From Ructibacterium sp965146665 (GTDB lineage Bacteria > Bacillota > Clostridia > Monoglobales > Monoglobaceae): a stretch of 64,000 bases of DNA. Shown piece after piece: positions 1 through 6,293 of the stretch; positions within the stretch are counted from its first letter, which is position 1, and each line of letters starts with the position of its first letter. A model generated the notes under the pieces. That model worked only from the letters and a program-made list of their open reading frames with translations, ran no database searches and was not told where the DNA came from. The stretch covers positions 248,001-312,000 of the forward strand of contig CBCTHE010000002.1 of the NCBI GenBank assembly GCA_965146665.1, read 5' to 3'. Made by a program: the position numbers and the translations under genes.

Positions 1-941
1 ATGATATACGCGGTGTAAATCAGATAAACCGCCAGCATCGACGCCCCCACCGGCCGGCTGATTCGCTTGGCGGGCGCGGTGGCCGCATAGACCGCAAGAC
101 TTACGCCCAGCAGGATGACCATGTCATAGATGGACAGAATATCAATGGCAATCGGGTGGAGCAGGGCTGAGAGGCCCAGCACAAACAGGATATTGAATAC
201 GTTGGAGCCCACAATGTTGCCCCATGCCAGATCCACCTCTCCCTTGCGGCATGCCACCGCGGAGGTCATCAGCTCCGGCAGGGAGGTCCCCAGGGCCACA
301 ATGGTCAGTCCGATCAGCGTATCGCTGACACCCATCATCCGGGCCAGGCCGGTGCTTGAGCTGACCACCAGCTTGCCGCCGATCACCACACCCGCGATTC
401 CCACCAAAAACAGCAGAAGGCTCTTCCAGAAGGAGAATTCTGCCGGCGCCTCCTGACCGTCGCCCTGCATACCGTCCCTGATGTTGATATACATAAAAAC
501 ACCCATGAACAGGAGCAGGATCAGCCCGTCACCCCGGCTGAGCAGCATGGTTTGCCCGCCGCCCAGTACCGTATCCAGACACAAAATCAGCAGGGCCGCC
601 GTGATGACCAGATGAAAGGGGTAGTCCCGCGAGACCGCAATGGGTTTGATGGGAAGCGGCTTAATCATGGCGCAGACGCCGCCCACAACCAGCAGGTTGA
701 ACAGGTTTGAGCCAATGGCGTTGGAAACCGAAATGGCGTTGTTTCCCTCCAGCGCGGCCGTAATGCTGACCGCCGCCTCCGGTGCGCTGGTCCCAAAGGC
801 CACAATGGTCATGCCGATCACCAGGGTCGGGATATGAAATTTCCGCGCAAAGCCCACCGCGCCGTCCACCAGCAGGTCCGCGCCCTTCAGCAGCGCCACA
901 AACCCCGCCAGAAGCAGCAGGATATTGATCAATACTGTCAT
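1..941 (-). CDS. K+-dependent Na+/Ca2+ exchanger family antiporter (partial, C-terminus off window)
   Basis: Inner-membrane cation antiporter of the CaCA superfamily (YrbG/CaxA type), expected to exchange Na+ for Ca2+. The reading frame runs off the left edge, leaving 313 codons of a family usually near 320-330 residues, so only the last few residues are missing. Both hallmark alpha-repeats are visible: GTSAPE near residue 50 with a following GSNLFN near 77-82, and GTSLPE near residue 217 with GSNVFN near 245; these two inverted halves form the ion-binding site. Hydrophobic helices fill the rest. The ATG at 941 has GGAG eight bases upstream and a consensus promoter lies at 1019-1047. Exact ion specificity cannot be read from sequence. 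Confidence 0.9.
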   Translation of the reverse strand, partial: MTVLINILLLLAGFVALLKGADLLVDGAVGFARKFHIPTLVIGMTIVAFGTSAPEAAVSITAALEGNNAISVSNAIGSNLFNLLVVGGVCAMIKPLPIKPIAVSRDYPFHLVITAALLILCLDTVLGGGQTMLLSRGDGLILLLFMGVFMYINIRDGMQGDGQEAPAEFSFWKSLLLFLVGIAGVVIGGKLVVSSSTGLARMMGVSDTLIGLTIVALGTSLPELMTSAVACRKGEVDLAWGNIVGSNVFNILFVLGLSALLHPIAIDILSIYDMVILLGVSLAVYAATAPAKRISRPVGASMLAVYLIYTAYI

Positions 942-1018
942 GTCTTTAACTCCAATCTTCCCGGGACGCGGTCCCGCGGATTTTCTTTTGTATGCGAAAT
1001 AAACAAACGAACGTTTCC

Positions 1019-1047
1019 ATTATAGTACAATACCCAATCCATGTCAA
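1019..1047 (-). promoter_or_regulatory. Sigma-A promoter of the antiporter gene
   Basis: On the minus strand a perfect TTGACA (1042-1047) and TATAAT (1019-1024) are separated by exactly 17 bp. The predicted start site near 1012 falls inside a small palindrome, AAACG-2-CGTTT at 1005-1016, which could be an operator. Confidence 0.8.
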
Positions 1048-1056
1048 TTCATACAT

Positions 1057-1707
1057 TCAGATATTTTTCAGCGTAACCTGCCGCTTTTCAATTTCCACGG
1101 CCCCTTCCCCGCGCATTTTCTTGATTTCACGCATCATGGCGCTCCGGTCAGAGCTGATATACTCCGCGAGAGAGCTCATGGAAAAGGGCAGGGTAAAGGT
1201 ATTGCTCCGGGCCAGATTGCGGCAGTACTGAAAATAACAGAGCAGTTTGTCACGTATGGAACGCTGGCTCAGAATTTCGATCCGGGAACTGAGGTAGACC
1301 GCCTTGGCAGAGACCAGTTCCAGCAGGTTTTCCACCAGCAGGCTGTGACAGACACAGGCCTTCTGACACCGCTTGGTCACATGTTCCTGCCCAATCAATA
1401 CCACCCTGCACCGCTCCGTGCAGACCGCCGTCACGCTGTCCTCTGCCCGGGAGTAAAAGGTGAACAGCCGGCCGAACACCCCCCCCGCCTCCAGCGCCTC
1501 CAATATGGTCCGGTTGCCGTTAATGTCAATCCGGACTACCTCCGCCTTTCCGGCGGTCAGAATTCCCACACAGTCCCGGTCCTCGGCAAAATCATAAACC
1601 ACCTGTCCGATGCGGAATTCCTTTTCCACCGCGTCAAAACACTGTACCATCCGCGCACACTCCTGCTCCGATATGCCCCGGAACAGGGATGTCTCTGCCA
1701 GTTTCAT
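1057..1707 (-). CDS. Crp/Fnr family transcriptional regulator
   Basis: A 216-residue one-component regulator. Residues about 10-110 form a cyclic-nucleotide-binding-like beta roll, a dimerisation helix follows near 120-150, and the C-terminal winged helix-turn-helix is near 165-205, with SSDRSAMMREIKKM as the probable recognition region. It has an unusual cysteine set: C96, C100, C114, C118 and C120 (CxxxC and CxxxCxC spacing) just before the dimer helix, which could bind a metal, haem or Fe-S cofactor; that is inference. It is divergent from rubredoxin and a flavodiiron protein, and a 16-bp palindrome lies between them, so a role in oxygen or nitric oxide response is likely. The effector is unknown. 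Confidence 0.88.
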   Translation of the reverse strand: MKLAETSLFRGISEQECARMVQCFDAVEKEFRIGQVVYDFAEDRDCVGILTAGKAEVVRIDINGNRTILEALEAGGVFGRLFTFYSRAEDSVTAVCTERCRVVLIGQEHVTKRCQKACVCHSLLVENLLELVSAKAVYLSSRIEILSQRSIRDKLLCYFQYCRNLARSNTFTLPFSMSSLAEYISSDRSAMMREIKKMRGEGAVEIEKRQVTLKNI

Positions 1708-1788
1708 CGCTGCACCCGCTCTCTGTTCTCATCTTCTCCGCCCGCACAGCTGCAAGCGGAGGAAATTTTTTCTCTTTTCTCAATATTT

Positions 1789-1804
1789 TGTTGCAAATGC
1801 AACA
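1789..1804. promoter_or_regulatory. Candidate Crp/Fnr operator between the regulator and the rubredoxin operon
   Basis: The sequence TGTTGCAAATGCAACA is a perfect 7-bp inverted repeat with a 2-bp centre. Its centre (1796.5) would lie at about -41.5 from the predicted start site of the rubredoxin operon (about 1838), the classic activating position for Crp/Fnr proteins, and just downstream of the predicted start of the regulator gene. The assignment to the neighbouring regulator is inference. Confidence 0.6.
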
Positions 1805-1821
1805 GTTCTTGCATAAGTTTT

Positions 1822-1850
1822 ATGCTACAATAAACACTAAGAAAAGTCAA
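1822..1850 (-). promoter_or_regulatory. Probable promoter of the Crp/Fnr gene
   Basis: Minus strand TTGACT (1845-1850), 17-bp spacer, TAGCAT (1822-1827). The predicted start near 1815 puts the palindrome at 1789-1804 roughly at +11 to +26, a position suited to autorepression. Confidence 0.5.
1826..1831 (+). promoter_or_regulatory. -10 element of the rubredoxin-flavodiiron operon
   Basis: TACAAT at 1826-1831 has only a poor -35 (CAGTTC at 1803-1808, 17-bp spacing), consistent with an activator-dependent promoter. A second inverted repeat, GCATAA-3-TTATGC at 1811-1825, occupies the spacer. Confidence 0.5.
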
Positions 1851-1880
1851 GCCCATTTTACTATAAGGAGGAAATATTTT

Positions 1881-2039
1881 ATGAAAAAGTATGTATGCAC
1901 AGTCTGCGGTTATGTTTATGATGAGGCGGCCGGGGATCCGGACAACGGCATTGCGGCGGGCACCCCGTGGGAAAACGTGCCGGATGATTACGTCTGCCCG
2001 CTCTGCGGCGTCGGGAAAGACCAATTTGAGGAGGAGTAA
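1881..2039 (+). CDS. Rubredoxin
   Basis: A 52-residue one-iron electron carrier of normal rubredoxin length. The two Cys knuckles, CTVCG near residues 6-10 and CPLCG near 39-43, hold the Fe(SCys)4 site, and the intervening Asp/Gly/Trp-containing segment is typical. AAGGAGG lies nine bases before the ATG. Its stop is two bases before the start of the flavodiiron protein gene, so the two are co-transcribed. In anaerobes rubredoxin passes electrons to flavodiiron proteins to reduce oxygen or nitric oxide, which fits this arrangement. Confidence 0.97.
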   Translation: MKKYVCTVCGYVYDEAAGDPDNGIAAGTPWENVPDDYVCPLCGVGKDQFEEE

Positions 2040-2041
2040 GC

Positions 2042-3244
2042 ATGGCATCCTGCAAGATCACCAATGACATCTACTCGGTTGGCATTTTAAACCCTGCCAT
2101 GCGCATCTTTGACGTGGTCATGCGCACAGATTTCGGGACCACTTACAATTCCTATATTGTGAAGGGCAGCGAAAAGACCGCCCTGATTGAGGTCAGCCAC
2201 GCCACCTATTTTGAGCATTATTTGAACAATATCAAAGAGGTGTGCGACCCGGCTGAGATTGATTATATTGTCCTCAACCACTGTGAGCCGGACCACTCCG
2301 GTGCGCTGGCAAGCCTTTTGTCCCATTGTCCCAGGGCCACCATTGTGGTCAGCCGGGCCGGCTCCATCTATTTGAAAAACATCACCAACTGCCCGGATCT
2401 CAACATGCAGGCGGCCAAGGACGGGGATACCATTGACCTGGGCGGCAAGACCCTGTCCATCATCAACGCCCCTTTCCTCCACTGGCCAGACTCCATGTTC
2501 ACCTGGTGCCCGGAGGAAAAGACCCTGTTTCCCTGTGATATGTTCGGCTCCCACTACTGTGAGCCCTATGTCTTCGACTATAACACGGTCTATCCGGACA
2601 AGTATGAGATCGCCTTCAAGGGATACTATGACGCGATCTTTGGCCCCTTTAAGCCCTATGTCATCAGCGGACTGGATAAGATCAAGGATCTGGATATCCA
2701 GCGCATCTGCACCAGCCATGGCCCGGTCATTACCAAACAGGGCCGTCTGGACTATGTGATGGAGCAGTACCGGATCTGGAGCACACCCGTCCCCAAGGAG
2801 ACGAGACAGATCCCGCTGTTCTACTGCAGCGCCTACGGCAACACCGGGCTTATTGCACATGCCATCCGGGACGGAATCCGGGAAGCTCTGCCTGAGGCCG
2901 ACTGTGAGACCTATGATCTCAACAAGCATGAACTGGGCGACATGGCGGCTCTGCTTAACAGCGCCGACGCATTTTGTGTGGGATCTCCCACGCTGAACGC
3001 AGACGCGGTGGCCCCCATCTGGATGCTGCTTGCCCATGTGGACGCCATCAACAGCAAAAAGAAGCCCGTTCTTGTCTTTGGCTCCTACGGCTGGAGCGGC
3101 GAGGCGGTTCCCAACCTGACCGCACGGCTGAACGGCCTGAAGATGAACGTGTTCGGCGAGGGGCTCAAGATTACCTTTGTCCCCTCCGAGGAGGACCTGG
3201 CGGCGGCCAAGGAATTGGGCCGTCAGTTCGCGCAGTCCCTGTAA
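2042..3244 (+). CDS. Flavodiiron protein (FprA-type A flavoprotein)
   Basis: A 400-residue cytoplasmic O2/NO reductase. The N-terminal metallo-beta-lactamase-like domain carries the diiron ligands H80, E82, D84, H85 (motif HCEPDH), H147, D166 and H226, matching the spacing of the family. The C-terminal flavodoxin-like domain starts near residue 255, where SAYGNTG is the FMN phosphate-binding loop. Length is normal for a class A flavodiiron protein with no fused rubredoxin; that partner is the separate gene immediately upstream. The likely job is detoxifying oxygen or nitric oxide in a strict anaerobe. Gene context suggests control by the divergent Crp/Fnr regulator. Confidence 0.95.
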   Translation: MASCKITNDIYSVGILNPAMRIFDVVMRTDFGTTYNSYIVKGSEKTALIEVSHATYFEHYLNNIKEVCDPAEIDYIVLNHCEPDHSGALASLLSHCPRATIVVSRAGSIYLKNITNCPDLNMQAAKDGDTIDLGGKTLSIINAPFLHWPDSMFTWCPEEKTLFPCDMFGSHYCEPYVFDYNTVYPDKYEIAFKGYYDAIFGPFKPYVISGLDKIKDLDIQRICTSHGPVITKQGRLDYVMEQYRIWSTPVPKETRQIPLFYCSAYGNTGLIAHAIRDGIREALPEADCETYDLNKHELGDMAALLNSADAFCVGSPTLNADAVAPIWMLLAHVDAINSKKKPVLVFGSYGWSGEAVPNLTARLNGLKMNVFGEGLKITFVPSEEDLAAAKELGRQFAQSL

Positions 3245-3256
3245 TACAACATCTTG

Positions 3257-3316
3257 TGTGTGTAAAAAAATTTTAACACAATATCTATTGACATATGTGT
3301 GCCGTGGGTGTATACT
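3257..3316 (+). promoter_or_regulatory. Promoter of the NrdD-like small gene with an upstream inverted repeat
   Basis: TTGACA (3288-3293), 17-bp spacer and TATACT (3311-3316) form a near-consensus promoter. Just upstream, an AT-rich inverted repeat (TGTGT...ACACA around 3257-3280) may be an operator or the terminator of the flavodiiron operon. Confidence 0.75.
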
Positions 3317-3363
3317 ATGGTCAGTGTGATAAAAAACCATAGATATTTTAGGAGGAATGAAAA

Positions 3364-3639
3364 GTGACAGTCAATGTTGTAAACGGGACCATGAGCCCCA
3401 AAGAAGTTTCCTATTACGCCCAGCACATCCGGAAGAACAATCCCGGTATGGATATTGATTCCCTGACCCTGAAGATTTGTGAGGACGGATATGTAGACGC
3501 GGCGTATAACCTGAGTCCCATTCCCTTTGAACGGATCCGGCGGATCACCGGATATCTGGTGGGAACGGTTGACCGTTTCAACAACGCAAAGCGCGCGGAG
3601 GAACACGACCGCGTGAAGCATATGAGCTGCTGCAGCTGA
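3364..3639 (+). CDS. Small NrdD-type C-terminal domain protein
   Basis: A 91-residue protein resembling only the C-terminal part of anaerobic ribonucleotide reductase NrdD: the segment ERIRRITGYLVGTVDRFNNA followed by KRAEEHDRVKH matches the family pattern of a Gly-Tyr-Leu then Asn-x-x-Lys-x-x-Glu-x-x-x-Arg. The full reductase has over 600 residues, so this cannot be catalytic alone; there is no glycyl-radical motif, and it ends in a CCS sequence. The start is GTG at 3364, chosen because AGGAGGA ends seven bases upstream and the nearby ATG is out of frame. It has its own strong promoter and a terminator, so it is monocistronic. Function unknown. Confidence 0.75.
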   Translation: MTVNVVNGTMSPKEVSYYAQHIRKNNPGMDIDSLTLKICEDGYVDAAYNLSPIPFERIRRITGYLVGTVDRFNNAKRAEEHDRVKHMSCCS

Positions 3640-3726
3640 CCGGGGCTTTTGACATTTCACCCAAGTGCCGTCCGCCCCGGCATCTGTGAATGCGCGCGGC
3701 ACTGTGCCGCGGTTTCATTTACCAAC

Positions 3727-3771
3727 AAAAAGACCGCCTGGCTGTGATTGCTCACAGACAGGCGGTCTTTT
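3727..3771. terminator. Bidirectional terminator between convergent genes
   Basis: AAAAGACCGCCTG and its complement flank an inner CTGTG/CACAG stem; A and T runs on the two sides allow termination from both directions. Confidence 0.9.
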
Positions 3772-3786
3772 GCGCTTCCGGCCGCT

Positions 3787-4671
3787 TTAATCGGCCAGAC
3801 GTTTGTTATAAAAAAACATGGCCACGGACACAGAACAGATGATTACATAGCCTAGAATGCTGTATTGATCCGGCACCTGGCCGAACAGGAAAAATCCCAG
3901 AACAGCCGCAAAGATGACCTGGGTATAGTCATACACAGAGATCTCCTTGGCCGGGGCATGGGAATAGGCGGCTGTGATGGAGAACTGTCCGCCCGCCGCA
4001 GAGAGCCCGGCCAGCAGCAGAAACAACAGCTGACTCCAGGTCATGGGATGGTAGTCGAAGATCAGGAACGGCAGGGTCACCAGACAGGAAAAGGCCGAGA
4101 AAAAGAACACGATAAAGGGACCGCGCTCCCCGCGCTTGCTGAGGATGCGGACGTAGGTATAGGCCACACCCGCGCCGAAGCCGCCCAATACACCCGCCAG
4201 CGCGCCCGGAGAGAGCAGTCCCTGGCCGGTGGGCTTGATGATGAACAGGCTTCCCCCAAAGGCCAGAAGCACAGCCAAAATCTGTACGGGCTTCATCTTT
4301 TCCTTGAGCAGGAAGAAGGAACAGATGATGGCAAAGAAGGGGGAGAGTTTATTGAGCATGGAGGCGTCTGACAGCAGCAGATGGTCCGCCGCGTAAAAGT
4401 TGCCCAGAATACCGACTGTGCCAAAGCCAGCCCGCATAAGCAGACCGCCCAGATTGCTCCGGTCAAACCGGAATTTGTCCTCTGTGCGGCACAGGACTGC
4501 CGTGGCAAAGGTGAGCGCCACCAGATTTCGGAAAAAACTCTTCTGGATGGACGGCAGATCGCCGGACAGCCTGACAAAGGCGGTCATCAGCGCAAAAAAG
4601 AACGCTGCGCACAAAATCGCCGCGATACCCTTGGTCTTTTCATTCATTCCCCTTATGTGGCTTTTCTGCAT
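3787..4671 (-). CDS. EamA/DMT family transporter
   Basis: A 294-residue integral membrane protein with about ten hydrophobic helices arranged as two EamA repeats, the drug/metabolite transporter pattern. Family members export or exchange small metabolites such as amino acids, nucleosides or drugs; the substrate cannot be told. I place the start at ATG 4671, with AAAGGAG about ten bases upstream, rather than the TTG at 4680, which is too close to that site; ATG 4647 is another option. A consensus promoter lies about 150 bp upstream, leaving an unusually long and foldable leader. Confidence 0.85.
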   Translation of the reverse strand: MQKSHIRGMNEKTKGIAAILCAAFFFALMTAFVRLSGDLPSIQKSFFRNLVALTFATAVLCRTEDKFRFDRSNLGGLLMRAGFGTVGILGNFYAADHLLLSDASMLNKLSPFFAIICSFFLLKEKMKPVQILAVLLAFGGSLFIIKPTGQGLLSPGALAGVLGGFGAGVAYTYVRILSKRGERGPFIVFFFSAFSCLVTLPFLIFDYHPMTWSQLLFLLLAGLSAAGGQFSITAAYSHAPAKEISVYDYTQVIFAAVLGFFLFGQVPDQYSILGYVIICSVSVAMFFYNKRLAD

Positions 4672-4850
4672 GGCTATCAAACTCCTTTATCAGTTTTACG
4701 CCGCAATCCGCCGGCTCTGTGCGGCTCAGACAAGGCCAGAGCACAGGTTCCTCCGGATTGGGCATCCTTGACAAAAATGCAGGACGGTCTTCTCAGCCCC
4801 GGCACTCCATGATATTGTACCATTATACTCCTTTTTTATGTCAGAGGCAA
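4672..4850 (-). promoter_or_regulatory. Promoter and long 5' leader of the EamA gene
   Basis: Minus strand TTGCCT (4845-4850), 17-bp spacer, TATAAT (4822-4827). The leader of roughly 145 nt to the start codon contains a clear hairpin with CTGTGC/GCACAG arms and fragments resembling the TPP riboswitch (GGCTGAGA, GAACCTG), but the conserved TPP core is not intact. Confidence 0.45.
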
Positions 4851-4853
4851 TAG

Positions 4854-4880
4854 AAAAAGCCGCCAAGCAGACGGCTTTTC
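4854..4880. terminator. Terminator after the DUF4340 gene
   Basis: AAAAGCCG/CGGCTTTT stem with T runs on both strands, just beyond the minus-strand stop at 4890. Confidence 0.75.
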
Positions 4881-4889
4881 AGTTTGCGG

Positions 4890-6293
4890 CTATTCCCCTG
4901 CCTGGGCAGCGGCGCTGAGGGTATCGAACAGCTCGTTCAGCGTTGTCTTGAGAATGGTCAGACGGGTTCCGGTGCTCCGCTCCGCCACAAAATACCGCTC
5001 ATCATACGCATAATACTTCATGGTATCACTGCGGCCGTCCTTAAACTGATAGGTGATGGTCATAAAGGGCTCGCCGCTGACCGCGAAATCACCCTGGTTT
5101 ACAAACAGAATTCCAATGACCTGCTGGTAGATCTTTTTAAAGCTCTCGGGCTTTGTGGTCTGGCCATTGATCTTGTACTTATCCGGATTTTCCTCTTCCT
5201 CACCGTCGCCGATCTCCATGAGATACGGAGCCCCGTCCTTGGTGATGGTAATGGAGGCCATATCCTCAATGTTGGCAATGTGGACAAATTTCTCCAGATA
5301 AAGCATGGGATCCATATTGGCCACCGCATCCAGATATGCCCGGTTGCCCAGATATACGGACTTTCCGCCGCCCCACTGCATATATACGCCGTCGCCGTCC
5401 GCCGCGGCCTTGCCCAGCCGCAGCTCATAGCTGGCCTCCGGGGTGGTAAAGGCGATGGTATAGGCGTCGGTTCCCAGACCGTAGACATTCAAATCCGCCG
5501 GATTGTCGTCCACAAATTCCAGGATGCTGATGGTCTGAAAGCTCTCGATCAGCTTGCCGACACGATCCTCGCTGGCCCCCTCGCCCGGACAGGGCGCTTC
5601 CATGATCCAGCTGGCGCTGAAGGTGTTCTGCGGGTTCTCGCCCTCTTCTGCCGGCCGGATTCCCATGAGCTTCTCGCCGCCCTGGCTCACCGACATATGG
5701 CTGATGGTTGTCCCCTCCAGAGACAGCAGTTCTGTGCTCCGGTAATCGTTTGTAACCTTGAAAAGTGCGCTCGCCTTATAGGAGGAGAGGGTATAGACCG
5801 CACTGCCGCCGTCCTCCATGAAATAGTAGGTCTGCTCCCCCGGCAGAGGATCGCCCACAATAAACCGCTTAACCGTTCCATCCTTGAGTGTGACCGTGAA
5901 AGAGGCGTCCTTCCGGTCCAGGCCAAACTCCGCGATTCTGTCCATATCACGGGTGATCTCCTTGTCGGCGCTGACGCTGACAAAGCTGGATAAGGCGCTT
6001 TTCAGGCTCATCTGCCGGAATTCAATATCCGGAATCTCAGGGATGGAGACGTTCCCCTCGTCATCCTGTACCAGGGTATAGGTCTGTGTGGGATTCTGAA
6101 TGCCCACAGAGCGCACCTCGTCGGTCTTGGCATTGAGCAGTTCAATGGCGGCGGCCGCCGTGGCCGCAGGCGTATTTTCCGCGGGATTGGCGCCCGGCTC
6201 CCATTTGACGGCAAAGTAATAGCCGCCCGCCAGGATTCCCAGGGCCGCAGCGGCAATGACGCCGTTGCGGACCAGCTTGCCTTTTGCTGTCAT
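4890..6293 (-). CDS. DUF4340 domain protein of a Gld-type ABC system
   Basis: A 467-residue protein with one N-terminal transmembrane helix (about residues 10-28) followed by a large extracytoplasmic beta-rich region of the DUF4340 type. Such proteins are regularly encoded after GldA/GldF/GldG-like ABC genes, and here the ATG directly abuts the stop codon of the permease-GldG gene, so it is the third gene of that operon. It probably forms part of, or is acted on by, the membrane complex; no biochemical activity is known for the family. Last gene before a terminator. Confidence 0.85.
   Translation of the reverse strand: MTAKGKLVRNGVIAAAALGILAGGYYFAVKWEPGANPAENTPAATAAAAIELLNAKTDEVRSVGIQNPTQTYTLVQDDEGNVSIPEIPDIEFRQMSLKSALSSFVSVSADKEITRDMDRIAEFGLDRKDASFTVTLKDGTVKRFIVGDPLPGEQTYYFMEDGGSAVYTLSSYKASALFKVTNDYRSTELLSLEGTTISHMSVSQGGEKLMGIRPAEEGENPQNTFSASWIMEAPCPGEGASEDRVGKLIESFQTISILEFVDDNPADLNVYGLGTDAYTIAFTTPEASYELRLGKAAADGDGVYMQWGGGKSVYLGNRAYLDAVANMDPMLYLEKFVHIANIEDMASITITKDGAPYLMEIGDGEEEENPDKYKINGQTTKPESFKKIYQQVIGILFVNQGDFAVSGEPFMTITYQFKDGRSDTMKYYAYDERYFVAERSTGTRLTILKTTLNELFDTLSAAAQAGE

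Noticed and set aside
2087..3340. A 417-residue minus-strand frame opposite the flavodiiron gene
   Set aside because: It is the antisense of a gene with complete diiron and flavin motifs and shows no known protein features; the same holds for several other long antisense frames.
4672..4821. TPP riboswitch upstream of the EamA gene
   Set aside because: GGCTGAGA and GAACCTG occur, but the invariant CTGATCTGG-type region and the closing helix are not present, so only a structured leader is reported.
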